Positions 1 through 7,439 of a stretch of 27,577 nucleotides of DNA are shown in pieces. The notes under the pieces are model-generated. The model was not told where the DNA came from. It ran no database searches and worked only from the letters and a program-made list of their open reading frames with translations. Position 1 is the stretch's first letter. Each line of letters starts with the position of its first letter. A program made the translations under genes and the position numbers. The stretch spans positions 1 to 27,577 of the forward strand of contig JANLYQ010000069.1 of NCBI GenBank assembly GCA_031365725.1, given 5' to 3'. Origin of the DNA: JANLYQ01 sp031365725. Lineage in GTDB: Bacteria; Actinomycetota; Actinomycetes; JACCUZ01.

Positions 1-105
1 GGGTTGGTGAGCCTGACGAGACGCGGTCCGACCTCGACCTCGACGAACGGTGACGGCATGTCCCGCACGTTACCGGGCCGTAAGGCAGCGCCTCGCGGAC
101 CGACG
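1..105. other. Left edge, no gene recognised
   Basis: The first ~105 bases hold no reading frame that I recognise on either strand. Short frames running through here are antisense or out-of-frame shadows of msrB. The stretch probably contains the upstream part of the msrB promoter and perhaps the edge of a neighbouring gene outside the window. Confidence 0.4.
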
Positions 106-111
106 TAGGCT
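106..111 (+). promoter_or_regulatory. Candidate -10 box of leaderless msrB promoter
   Basis: TAGGCT (TANNNT pattern) ends 7 nt before the A of the msrB ATG, with no purine-rich Shine-Dalgarno sequence between. That spacing puts the transcription start at, or one base from, the start codon. No convincing -35 is visible. Confidence 0.5.
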
Positions 112-117
112 CGACGC

Positions 118-564
118 ATGTTCAAGAAGTCGACTCCAGCAAGCACCTCCACCGAGGCCACCGCCTACCCCGTGCAGAAGACGGAGGAGGAGTGGAAGGT
201 CGAGCTCAGCCCGGAGGAGTACCACGTGCTCCGCGAAGCCGGCACCGAGCGGGCGTTCACCGGGGAGTACACCGACCTCAAGACCGTCGGGGTCTACAGC
301 TGTCGCGCCTGCGGCATCGAGCTGTTCAGGAGCGGTGCGAAGTTCGACTCGCACTGCGGCTGGCCCTCGTTCTACGAGGCCAGCGACGGCGACAACGTCG
401 AGCTGCGCGAGGACCGGTCACTCGGCATGCGTCGCACGGAGGTCCGCTGCCGCAACTGCGGGTCCCACCTCGGGCACCTCTTCGACGACGCCCCCCAGAC
501 CCCCACCGGCGATCGCTACTGCATCAACTCCGTGTCGATCCGGCTCGAGCCCGAGAGCGCCTGA
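118..564 (+). CDS. msrB: Peptide-methionine (R)-S-oxide reductase MsrB
   Basis: 148-aa cytosolic repair enzyme that reduces the R epimer of methionine sulfoxide in proteins, regenerated by thioredoxin. The MsrB fold is complete: zinc ligands in two CxxC pairs (C62/C65 and C111/C114), the conserved CGWPSF motif (C80-F85), the GSHLGH segment at 115-120, and the catalytic cysteine C135 in RYCINSVS. Length is normal for the single-domain enzyme and no MsrA domain is fused. The ATG at 118 was chosen because a TAGGCT box ends 7 nt upstream, as expected for a leaderless mRNA. Its 3' end lies under the antisense tail of the convergent PAP2 gene. Family assignment is secure; the start is an inference. 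Confidence 0.96.
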   Translation: MFKKSTPASTSTEATAYPVQKTEEEWKVELSPEEYHVLREAGTERAFTGEYTDLKTVGVYSCRACGIELFRSGAKFDSHCGWPSFYEASDGDNVELREDRSLGMRRTEVRCRNCGSHLGHLFDDAPQTPTGDRYCINSVSIRLEPESA

Positions 565-1344
565 CGCGTCGGAGGTCTCAGCTCGGTCGGGTCTGCTGGT
601 CTCGAGGAACGGCAGCAGCGCCACGGTCTTTCGCCACCACCGCGGCCGGGTGACCCGGATGTCGGCGGTCGCGACGTCGAACAGGATCACCGACTGCAGC
701 AGCAGGCCGCCGATCAGCGCCCCACCTATCAGGTCGCTGAGCCAGTGGCTGCCGATGTAGAGGCTGGTGAGGATCGTCAACGTCGTCAGCACGGTCCACC
801 CGGCGGCGATGCGACGCAGCGGTGGGTCCTCGCCGTAGCGCAGGAACAGGTAGACGATCACACCACCGGTCAGCACCATGTTCGACGAGTGGCCGGACGG
901 GAAGATCACGCCGCCGTTGAGCGCCGAGGGGTCACCGGTCTCGGTCTCCGACCGCCCGATGAGGATCTTCATCGCGCCGACGACGACGTTGAGCACGAGA
1001 AACGCCATCAGCGAGAGCATGACCGGTCGCCAGGTGCGGTGCCGACGGGCGAAGACCGCGCCGATGATGAGCAGGATCGGCACCAGCACCGATCGCTGGC
1101 CGACCTTGTCGTAGGCCCAGGCCAGGTGGTCCAGCGACGGGATCGCCGTCTGCCCGTCCCAGCGCTGCACCCGCACGTCGAGGCGGGTCAGCGGCCCGTG
1201 CACGAAGATGTCGACGACCACTGCCACGAACGACGCGCTGAGCAGGATGGCGATCAGCCGCGACCGTCGGCCGATGCGGTCGCGCACCCGGCGTCGACCG
1301 GGCGCGAGAGTGACGCGGGCGACCGGGTCGCCGCCAGCGGTCAC
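418..1344 (-). CDS. PAP2-family membrane phosphatase
   Basis: 308-aa integral membrane phosphatase of the PAP2/acid phosphatase superfamily, acting on lipid or prenyl phosphates at the membrane; the substrate cannot be read from sequence. Visible motifs are K126-x4-R131, PSGH at 149-152 and the third motif ending in H200-x3-D204. The arginine usual in motif 3 is leucine (L195). Hydrophobic segments lie at about 30-48, 87-99, 108-124, 157-168, 183-198 and 205-223. The GTG start overlaps the hemQ stop as GTGA, so translation is probably coupled to hemQ. Oddly, the frame runs on for 48 codons antisense to the 3' third of msrB; that tail is hydrophilic and probably not part of the conserved domain. 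A role in haem metabolism is not implied. Confidence 0.88.
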   Translation of the reverse strand: MTAGGDPVARVTLAPGRRRVRDRIGRRSRLIAILLSASFVAVVVDIFVHGPLTRLDVRVQRWDGQTAIPSLDHLAWAYDKVGQRSVLVPILLIIGAVFARRHRTWRPVMLSLMAFLVLNVVVGAMKILIGRSETETGDPSALNGGVIFPSGHSSNMVLTGGVIVYLFLRYGEDPPLRRIAAGWTVLTTLTILTSLYIGSHWLSDLIGGALIGGLLLQSVILFDVATADIRVTRPRWWRKTVALLPFLETSRPDRAETSDASGALGLEPDRHGVDAVAIAGGGLGGVVEEVPEVGPAVAAADLRATHAE

Positions 1345-2060
1345 GGCAGAGCCGCCACCAGCTCGCTGACCGGCTTACGGCGCCCGGTGTAGAACGGCAG
1401 CTCTTCGCGCACGTGCAGCCGCGCCTGCGACCCACGCAGGTGACGCATCAGGTCCACGATGCGGTGCAGCTCGTCGGCCTCGAACGCCAGCAGCCACTCG
1501 TAGTCACCGAGGGCGAAGGACGACACCGTGTTGGCCCGGACATCGGGGAACCCGCGAGCCATCTGACCGTGCTCGGCGAGCATCGCGCGCCGCTCCTCGT
1601 CGGGCAGGAGGTACCACTCGTAGGACCGGACGAAGGGATAGACGCAGACCCAGCCGCGCGGGTCCTCGTCAGCCATGAACGCCGGCACGTGACCCTTGTT
1701 GAACTCCGCGGGCCGGTGCAGGGCGACCTGGGACCAGACCGGCTCGCAGGCCGCGCCAAGCGTCGTACGACGGAAGCGGGAGTAGGCCTCCTGCAGGTCC
1801 TCTGCGCTCGGCGCGTGCCACCACGTCATCAGGTCGGCGTCGGCCCGCAGGCCGCTGACGTCGTAGGCGCCGCGAGTGACGATGTCCTTGGCGGCCAGCT
1901 GCTCGAACAACCCATCGACCTCGGCAGCGACAGCACCGCGGTCGTCGGGCAACCGGTCGCGCAGCCGGAAGACCGACCACATGGTGTAGCGGACGACCTG
2001 GTTGATGTCGCGAGCCTTCGGCTTGCCGGCGCCCCCACCCGTCGTGACCATGTCGGTCAT
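1341..2060 (-). CDS. hemQ: Coproheme decarboxylase HemQ (ChdC)
   Basis: 239-aa chlorite dismutase-family protein that oxidatively decarboxylates coproheme III to haem b with hydrogen peroxide, the last step of the coproporphyrin-dependent pathway in the cytosol. Family signatures include the N-terminal INQVVRYTMWSVF (20-32), WVCVYPFVRSYEWYLLP at 137-153, where Y141 aligns by my reading with the catalytic tyrosine, and LAEHG (161-165), where H164 is the likely proximal haem ligand. The open frame extends upstream, but that part is a shadow of cgoX. The ATG at 2060 overlaps the cgoX stop as ATGA and gives a family-typical length. A second ATG lies at 2051. The downstream PAP2 gene is linked by a GTGA overlap. 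Confidence 0.95.
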   Translation of the reverse strand: MTDMVTTGGGAGKPKARDINQVVRYTMWSVFRLRDRLPDDRGAVAAEVDGLFEQLAAKDIVTRGAYDVSGLRADADLMTWWHAPSAEDLQEAYSRFRRTTLGAACEPVWSQVALHRPAEFNKGHVPAFMADEDPRGWVCVYPFVRSYEWYLLPDEERRAMLAEHGQMARGFPDVRANTVSSFALGDYEWLLAFEADELHRIVDLMRHLRGSQARLHVREELPFYTGRRKPVSELVAALP

Positions 2061-3499
2061 TGTCGCAGGCTCGCCAGCGCCGTGCCGACCTCGGTGGCGG
2101 CCCGCGCGCCGGAGGCGATGCAGGCAGGGATGCCCACCCCGTCGTACGCCGCGCCCGCGACCGTGAGCCCCGGGTGCCTCGCGAGGTCGGCCCGGATGCG
2201 CTCGACCCGGCCGAGGTGGCCCACGGTGTACTGCGGCAGCCCGCCGCCCCAGCGGGTGACGCGGCTCGCGACGGGGCTGCCGCGCAGGCCGATGGCGTCG
2301 GCGAGGTCGGCGCGCACCTGGTCGACGAGCTCGGCGTCGTCGCGCTGCAGCAGCGCCTCCTCCCCCAGCCGCCCCACCGAGGCTCGCAGCAGGACCAGGT
2401 CCGGAGCGACGTCGGCGTACCACCCCCACTTGGCGGAGGTGAGGGTGACGGCTTTGATGCTGCGGCCCTCGACGGGTGGCACGAGGAAGCCTGAGCCTTT
2501 CGGTAGCGTGGGCAGCGCACCGCGGGGCACCGCGAGCGCGACGACAGCCATCGAGGAGTAGGGCACCTGGGCCAGCTCGGCGGCGGCGGCCGACGCCGTG
2601 CCGGCGAGCAGGCGCGCGGCCGGAGCCGCGGGGACCGCGACGACGACAGCGTCGGCGAGGACCCCCTCGGGCGCCGCGGTCGAGCCGACCACCAGCCGCC
2701 AGCCGGTGCTGGTCCGAGCGAGCTCGCGCACGGTGACGTCCGTGCGGATCGTGACACCGGCCTGCTTCAGCGATGTCACCAGTGCGCCGGGCAGCCGGCC
2801 GACACCACCGCGCGGCGCGCCGAAGACCGCTCCGGGTGTGCTGGTCGTCGGTCGCGCGCGGTCCGAGGCAGCCCGGCTCGCGCTGGCCGCGGCGAGCAGG
2901 CTGCGCCCGACGACGTACGGCGCGAGCTGGGGCATGGTGGCGTGCAGGGAGAGCTCACCGGCGCGGCCGGCGTAGACCCCGCCGAGCAGTGGCTCCACCA
3001 GCCGGTCGACCACCGCCCGGCCCATCCGCGCGGCCACGTAGTGGCCGACGGACACGTCGTCGGCGATCGTGGCGCCGGGTCGCAGCCGGTCCAGCACGAC
3101 GCGGGCGAGCTCGGGGCGCGTGAGCAGGCCGGTCGCGGCGAGGTCGCGCAGGTCGGCAGGGACTCCCATCACCATCCGGCGGGGCAACGGCCGCATGGCC
3201 CCGCGGCTCCACACCGCGGCCGAGGTCGTGGCGGCGTCCTCGAGGTCAGGTCCGAGACCGACCGCGGTGGCGAGGTCGACCGCCTCCGGCCGGCGCAGCA
3301 GGAGTGCCTCAGCGCCTTCGTCGACCGGCACGCCGGCGAGATCGGAGACCCGCAGCTTGCCGCCGAGATGGGGGCTGGCTTCCAGCACGGTCACCTGAAC
3401 TCGCGCGTGCTGCCCCTCGGGTGGCGATGCGGTCACCAATGCGTGGGCTGCTGCGAGTCCGGCGATGCCGCCGCCGATGACAACGACATGGCGGCTCAC
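2057..3499 (-). CDS. hemY: Coproporphyrinogen III / protoporphyrinogen oxidase (CgoX/HemY)
   Basis: 480-aa FAD-dependent oxidase that aromatises the porphyrinogen ring by removing six electrons. With HemQ next door the physiological substrate is most likely coproporphyrinogen III. The N-terminus has the dinucleotide-binding motif HVVVIGGGIAGLAAAHAL (4-21), followed by VTVLEAS and GGKLR typical of the amine-oxidase/PPO superfamily. The conserved C-terminal FAD segment appears as LTVAGAAYDGVGIPACIASG. The GTG at 3499 was chosen because it sits just before the Rossmann motif; upstream in-frame sequence has poor coding character and overlaps the divergent promoter region. A GAAAGT box (3506-3511) with TTGCGA (3528-3533) 16 nt further upstream suggests a leaderless promoter. 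Its stop overlaps the hemQ start. Ferrochelatase is not in this window. Confidence 0.93.
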   Translation of the reverse strand: MSRHVVVIGGGIAGLAAAHALVTASPPEGQHARVQVTVLEASPHLGGKLRVSDLAGVPVDEGAEALLLRRPEAVDLATAVGLGPDLEDAATTSAAVWSRGAMRPLPRRMVMGVPADLRDLAATGLLTRPELARVVLDRLRPGATIADDVSVGHYVAARMGRAVVDRLVEPLLGGVYAGRAGELSLHATMPQLAPYVVGRSLLAAASASRAASDRARPTTSTPGAVFGAPRGGVGRLPGALVTSLKQAGVTIRTDVTVRELARTSTGWRLVVGSTAAPEGVLADAVVVAVPAAPAARLLAGTASAAAAELAQVPYSSMAVVALAVPRGALPTLPKGSGFLVPPVEGRSIKAVTLTSAKWGWYADVAPDLVLLRASVGRLGEEALLQRDDAELVDQVRADLADAIGLRGSPVASRVTRWGGGLPQYTVGHLGRVERIRADLARHPGLTVAGAAYDGVGIPACIASGARAATEVGTALASLRQ

Positions 3500-3641
3500 C
3501 CGGTCACTTTCGCAGACCGTGATCGAGTCGCAACCATCGGCCGGGGAACCGGCAGGAGCAACGTCGCGTCCGACCGCCATGACCACGATGATGACGACAA
3601 CGCGAAAGACCTCGACCGCGGCAGCCGACACGCTCGCGACC
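3500..3641. promoter_or_regulatory. Divergent intergenic region, cgoX and DUF4349 promoters
   Basis: 142 nt separate the two divergent starts. Toward cgoX (minus strand) TTGCGA at 3528-3533 and GAAAGT at 3506-3511 have 16-nt spacing, and the start codon follows 6 nt later. Toward DUF4349, CACGCT at 3629-3634 is a weak -10-like box 7 nt before the ATG. No regulator site is recognised. Confidence 0.4.
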
Positions 3642-4625
3642 ATGACCGCTGCCCGCGCCGGTGCGGCGCTCGTGCTGGCAGCACTCGCGTTGACGGCGTG
3701 CAGCGGCAGTGCGCAGAACACCCGCTCCGGCGCCGCCAGTGGTGCACCCGGTGCCGCGACCGGGTTCTCGAGCACCTCGGGCGGTCTCGACACCGTCCCG
3801 AGCCCGGTGGGCGGAGCCGGCGCCAGCGCGCTGAGCGACGGCAGCAACGGCGCCAAGGCCGCGGGCGGATCGACCGGCTCCGGTGAACGCCTGAGCGCTC
3901 GCGTCCTGCCCCACGACCGAGCCGTGGTCTACCGCGGCGCCATCACTGTCGCCGTGGACGACGTGGCCGCCGCCGTGACCCGCGTCGAGGACCTGGCCAC
4001 CGGGGCCGGCGGGCTGGTCTTCGACGAGCGGACCCAGACCGACCCGGCGCACCCCACGCGCGGCTCTGCGACCGTCACCGTGCAGGTGCCTCCGACGTCG
4101 TTCGGGTCGACCCTGGACTCGGTGGCGCGACTGGGCCGTCAGCTGTCCCGCAGCCGCAGCGCCGAGGACGTCACCTCGCAGGTCATCGATGTCGACAGTC
4201 GCATCGCCTCGCAGCAGGTCAGCGTGGCGCGGATGCGAGCGCTGCTCGCCCGCGCCACCACCGTCGGCCAGGTCGTGCAGGTCGAGTCCGAGCTATCCCG
4301 CCGCGAGGCAGACCTGGAGTCCTTCCAGGCTCAGCTGAAGGCGTTGCGCGACACGACCGACCTCGCAACGGTGCAGGTCACTCTCGTGCCGCCGCAGGTC
4401 AAGCACGTGACCCCGGCGAAGAAGGCCGGCACCACGCTCGGCTTCCTGCACGGGCTGCGCGGCGGGTGGGACGCGTTCCTCGCGATGCTCGCAGTCGCCC
4501 TCACCGTCGTGGGTGCTCTGGTGCCGTTCGCGGTGGCGCTTGCGCTGATCGGCGTACCGGCGTTGGTGGTGTGGCGCAGTCGTCGTCGGCAGCGCCCCAC
4601 CGCACCGGTCGCCCCGGCCGCCTGA
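3642..4625 (+). CDS. DUF4349 domain-containing lipoprotein
   Basis: 327-aa predicted lipoprotein of unknown function. The N-terminus has a short signal peptide with a hydrophobic core and lipobox L17-T-A-C20, so the mature protein should be lipidated at C20. A Ser/Gly/Ala-rich linker (about 21-85) leads into the DUF4349 region (about 88-245), with the pattern VVYRGAITVAVDD and, later, SRIASQQVSVARMRALL and ESELSRREADLESFQAQLKAL, helices that could form a coiled coil. A C-terminal transmembrane helix follows at about 282-312, before a basic tail. The ATG at 3642 was preferred over earlier in-frame ATGs because only it starts directly at a signal peptide. DUF4349 genes often sit near hemY/hemE in actinobacteria (my recollection). 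Function is unknown. Confidence 0.87.
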   Translation: MTAARAGAALVLAALALTACSGSAQNTRSGAASGAPGAATGFSSTSGGLDTVPSPVGGAGASALSDGSNGAKAAGGSTGSGERLSARVLPHDRAVVYRGAITVAVDDVAAAVTRVEDLATGAGGLVFDERTQTDPAHPTRGSATVTVQVPPTSFGSTLDSVARLGRQLSRSRSAEDVTSQVIDVDSRIASQQVSVARMRALLARATTVGQVVQVESELSRREADLESFQAQLKALRDTTDLATVQVTLVPPQVKHVTPAKKAGTTLGFLHGLRGGWDAFLAMLAVALTVVGALVPFAVALALIGVPALVVWRSRRRQRPTAPVAPAA

Positions 4626-4643
4626 GAGTCGAGTACCTCGCGA

Positions 4644-5048
4644 TCAGGGGAGCGGGCGGGCAACGCGGACCTCGCAACGGAGATCGGGGACTCGCGCGAG
4701 GCGGGCGTCGGTGGTCACCAAGGGGCAACCGAAGGCCTCAGCGACGGCAAAGTAGGGGGCGTCATAGCCGGAGACGTTGCTCCGCAGTGCCCACATGCGG
4801 CGAAGCAGAGGTCCGACCGGCACGACGTCGATGGTGGCGCTCGCCACGGCGGACAGAGCGTCCTGCGCACGTGCTGCACTGATCTTCCGCCCGAGCCACT
4901 GCCCACGGATGGCGGAGAACACCTCCACCACCAGATGGTCGGGAGCAGCCCAGTGGGCATCCTGGGCGAGCTCGGCTCGCGAAGACACGCCCACCGGGCC
5001 GTCGTCGCTCAACGCGTGGGTCAGAACCGAAGCGTCGACCACGATCAT
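4644..5048 (-). CDS. vapC: PIN-domain ribonuclease toxin (VapC-like)
   Basis: 134-aa PIN-domain protein, expected to be the RNA-cleaving toxin of a type II toxin-antitoxin module. The acidic metal-binding quartet is complete: D5 in IVVDASVL, E42 in VVEVFSA, D95 in GYDAPY and D113 in TTDARLA, so the nuclease should be active. Its ATG overlaps the antitoxin stop as ATGA, the usual arrangement for coupled antitoxin-toxin synthesis. The module sits between hemE and the DUF4349 gene, and the toxin ends 18 nt from the convergent DUF4349 stop. Target RNA cannot be deduced. The GYDAPYFAVAEAFGCPLVTTD arrangement is the common one for VapC/FitB-type proteins. Confidence 0.93.
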   Translation of the reverse strand: MIVVDASVLTHALSDDGPVGVSSRAELAQDAHWAAPDHLVVEVFSAIRGQWLGRKISAARAQDALSAVASATIDVVPVGPLLRRMWALRSNVSGYDAPYFAVAEAFGCPLVTTDARLARVPDLRCEVRVARPLP

Positions 5049-5314
5049 GGGAGGGGGCTGACCGATCTGATGGGTAGACCCCCGCGCTCGGCTCGGGCGT
5101 GGTCGAGGGCGTCGGTCACCTCCCGGCTCGACAGTCGCGACCCGTCCTGTCGGGAGTCGAAACGCCGCAGCAGCGCGAGGTTGGCGGAGCGACGGGCCTC
5201 GTTGACGACCAGCGCCAGGAGATAGGACTGCAAGGACTGGCCACGGGATGCCGCTTGTGCGGCGAGCGTCTGGCGGATGTCCTCGGGCACGTCGCGGATC
5301 TGAAGGGCCACCAT
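5045..5314 (-). CDS. vapB: FitA/VapB-type ribbon-helix-helix antitoxin
   Basis: 89-aa antitoxin. The first ~45 residues form a ribbon-helix-helix DNA-binding domain (VALQIRDVPEDIRQTLAAQA, then a second helix SLQSYLLALVVNEA), characteristic of FitA-like antitoxins. The C-terminal half, rich in Arg, Ser and Asp, should wrap the toxin. An upstream in-frame ATG at 5329 exists, but the ATG at 5314 is preferred: the family normally starts with two or three residues before LQIRDVP, and a perfect TATAGT box ends exactly 7 nt upstream, so the mRNA would begin on this ATG. An inverted repeat over that box suggests autorepression by the VapBC complex. Confidence 0.9.
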   Translation of the reverse strand: MVALQIRDVPEDIRQTLAAQAASRGQSLQSYLLALVVNEARRSANLALLRRFDSRQDGSRLSSREVTDALDHARAERGGLPIRSVSPLP

Positions 5315-5331
5315 GCATGCACTATACATGC
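5315..5331 (-). promoter_or_regulatory. vapBC promoter with overlapping inverted repeat
   Basis: On the minus strand TATAGT (5326-5321) is the best -10 hexamer in the window, 7 nt from the vapB ATG at 5314. It is bracketed by a perfect 5-bp inverted repeat GCATG/CATGC (5315-5319 and 5327-5331, 7-nt spacer). The size and location suit an operator for the RHH antitoxin dimer. A -35 is weak (GTCGCA at 5349-5344). Confidence 0.6.
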
Positions 5332-5398
5332 GCCGCCGACGGGTGCGACCGGCATTCTCGTACGCCTGTGGGGCCGTTGAGGCTGCCCGCTCCCCAGG

Positions 5399-6487
5399 TC
5401 AGACGGCCGACTCTTCGTGGACCAGCTCGACGATGCGGGTGAGCACGTCGGGGTCGGACTCGGGGATGACCCCGTGACCCAGGTTGAAGATGTGTCCCGG
5501 CGCCGCGCGGCCGGACTCGAGCACGGCCCGGGTGCGCTCGGCCACGACCTCCCACGGGGCGAACACGAGCGCGGGGTCGAGGTTGCCCTGCACCGCGCGA
5601 CCGGGGCCGATCCGCTTCGTCGCCTCGGAGAGCGGCAGCCGGAAGTCCACCCCGACGACCTCGGCGCCGGCCTCCCCCATCAGCGCCAGCAGCTCACCGG
5701 TGCCGACGCCGAAGTGGATGCGCGGCACCCCGAGCTCGCCGAGCGAGGCGAGCACTGCCGCAGAGTGTGGTTGGACGTACGCCACGTAGTCCGCAGCAGG
5801 CAGCGCACCCACCCACGAGTCGAACAGCTGCACCGCACTCGCACCCGCCCCGACCTGCACCCGCAGGAAGGTCGCGGTGATCCGGGTCAGTCGCTGCATC
5901 AGCGACGACCACAGCTCCGGGGCGCCGTACATCATGGCTTTGGTGTGCTCGTGGTTGCGGGAAGGCCCACCCTCGACCAGGTACGACGCCAAGGTGAACG
6001 GGGCTCCTGCGAAGCCGATCAGCGGTGTGGCACCCAGCTCGGCGACGAGGATCGACACGGCCGCTGCGACGTAGTCCACGTCCTCCTCCTCCATCGGTCG
6101 CAGCTGGTCGAGGTCAGCGAGGCTGCGCACCGGTCGGGCGACAACGGGCCCGACGCCGGGCACGATGTCGAGGTCGACGCCGATCGCCTTGAGCGGGACG
6201 ACGATGTCGCTGAACAAGATGGCCGCGTCGGTGCGGTGCCGGCGCACCGGCTGCAGGGTGATCTCGGCGACCAGGTCGGGTGTCGCGCAGGCCTGCAGCA
6301 TCGGGATGCCCGCCCGCAACGCGCGGTACTCGGGCAGTGACCGGCCCGCCTGGCGCATGAACCACACCGGCGTGTGTGGGCCGCGCTCCCCGCGGCAGGC
6401 CCGCAGGAACGCTGACTCGTGCAGGTCATCGTGCGCGGTGTCGGCGGGCGAGGTCTCGGTCACGAGGCCAGATCGTGTCACGCGCAT
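5399..6487 (-). CDS. hemE: Uroporphyrinogen decarboxylase HemE
   Basis: Up to 362 aa; cytosolic enzyme removing four acetate carboxyls from uroporphyrinogen III to give coproporphyrinogen III, upstream of CgoX in haem synthesis. Numbering from the ATG at 6487, the signature PVWFMRQAGRSLPEYR spans 40-55 (R45 and R49 bind substrate carboxylates in the family), D94 in LFSDIVVP is the probable catalytic aspartate and Y169 in LASYLVEGG the conserved tyrosine. The C-terminal NLGHGV segment is present. The GTG at 6463 is a serious alternative start: it gives 354 aa and has a CACGAT box 8 nt upstream. The gene follows the EamA permease by 16 nt on the same strand, so limited co-transcription is possible. 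Normal, intact family member. Confidence 0.96.
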   Translation of the reverse strand: MRVTRSGLVTETSPADTAHDDLHESAFLRACRGERGPHTPVWFMRQAGRSLPEYRALRAGIPMLQACATPDLVAEITLQPVRRHRTDAAILFSDIVVPLKAIGVDLDIVPGVGPVVARPVRSLADLDQLRPMEEEDVDYVAAAVSILVAELGATPLIGFAGAPFTLASYLVEGGPSRNHEHTKAMMYGAPELWSSLMQRLTRITATFLRVQVGAGASAVQLFDSWVGALPAADYVAYVQPHSAAVLASLGELGVPRIHFGVGTGELLALMGEAGAEVVGVDFRLPLSEATKRIGPGRAVQGNLDPALVFAPWEVVAERTRAVLESGRAAPGHIFNLGHGVIPESDPDVLTRIVELVHEESAV

Positions 6488-6503
6488 GACCCGACGCCCG
6501 CCC

Positions 6504-7349
6504 TCAGGTGCCGGCGATCAGCACGACACCGACCAGGGCCGCGACGACCCCGCTCGACTGGGCCCGGCCCATGCGCTCGTCGTGCACGATCCGCGCCAAC
6601 AGGACCGTGGCCACCGGATACAGCGATCCGAGCACAGCCACCAGGCTGACCAGACCACGTGTGCTGGCCAGCCCGAACGTGAAGTTGGCGCCGACGTCGC
6701 CGAAGCCGATGAGGGCGAGCAGGCCGAGCGACCGCGGGTCCAGCGCGACCTCGCTGCGCGGCAACCCGCGCAGCAGAGCCACGGCGAGGGCGCTGCCGAG
6801 CAGCACCACCGAGAGCACGCGCATCGTCAGCAGCGTCATCACGGTGCTGTAGCGACTGCCTTCCGCGATGGCCAGTAGCGCGACACCGAAACCGAGGGCG
6901 GCGACGGCGGCGAGCAACAGGGGCCGTGCGCCGGCACGCCCCGAGAGCTCCGGCCCGCTGGCCAGCACCACACCGCAGATCGCCACGACGATGCCGGCCA
7001 TCTGCAGTCCCCCCGGTCGCTCACCATGCACCAGGCCCCACAGCACGGGTACGACGACACCGAGCGCAGCGATCGGGGAGACGACGCCCATGGTGCCGGC
7101 GGCGAGCGCGACGTAGAAACAGACCAGCCCGACGACGCCGGAGAGGCCGGACAGTACCGCCCACCACAGATAGCCGTGCGGGTCGCCGAACGCGCCGGTG
7201 ACGGTCGCCGCCACCAGGGCGGCCAGCAGCCCGAACGCTTGCGAGACACCCACGACGAGAGTGGCGCGCCGGGTCCGCGACAGGGTGCCGCCGAGGAAGT
7301 CGGCGCTGCCCCACAGGACACTGGAGAGCAGAGCGAGCACGATGGACAC
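6504..7349 (-). CDS. EamA/DMT-family transporter
   Basis: 281-aa inner-membrane permease of the drug/metabolite transporter superfamily, with about ten hydrophobic helices arranged as two EamA repeats (about 1-135 and 145-281). Signatures include the N-terminal LSSVLWGSADFLGG, the repeat-1 segment ALAAGTMGVVSPIAALGVVVP and the repeat-2 segment LASTRGLVSLVAVLGSLYPV. Substrate is unknown; relatives export amino acids, nucleotides or other small metabolites. The frame stays open upstream, but that part is antisense to DUF3000. The GTG at 7349 was chosen because it begins the first helix and has TACGCT 7 nt upstream. It diverges from DUF3000 and sits 16 nt before hemE. It may interrupt a hemE/DUF3000 adjacency found elsewhere. 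Confidence 0.86.
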   Translation of the reverse strand: MSIVLALLSSVLWGSADFLGGTLSRTRRATLVVGVSQAFGLLAALVAATVTGAFGDPHGYLWWAVLSGLSGVVGLVCFYVALAAGTMGVVSPIAALGVVVPVLWGLVHGERPGGLQMAGIVVAICGVVLASGPELSGRAGARPLLLAAVAALGFGVALLAIAEGSRYSTVMTLLTMRVLSVVLLGSALAVALLRGLPRSEVALDPRSLGLLALIGFGDVGANFTFGLASTRGLVSLVAVLGSLYPVATVLLARIVHDERMGRAQSSGVVAALVGVVLIAGT

Positions 7350-7439
7350 GCCGGGCAGCGTACGGGTGCGACGCGCCGGGCAGGCGCTCACGCGCGCGCG
7401 TCCCCGGGGGGGCCTACCCACCGACGTACGCTTCCGAGC
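7350..7439. promoter_or_regulatory. Divergent leaderless promoters for EamA permease and DUF3000
   Basis: Both starts have the identical -10-like hexamer TACGCT separated by exactly 7 nt from the start codon: 7362-7357 on the minus strand before the GTG at 7349, and 7427-7432 on the plus strand before the ATG at 7440. No Shine-Dalgarno sequence precedes either start. A G7 run at 7406-7412 lies between the two boxes. Confidence 0.5.

Noticed and set aside
5315..5329. Upstream ATG (5329) as the antitoxin start
   Set aside because: It would place the TATAGT box inside the coding region and add residues not usual in the family; the ATG at 5314 fits the promoter spacing better.
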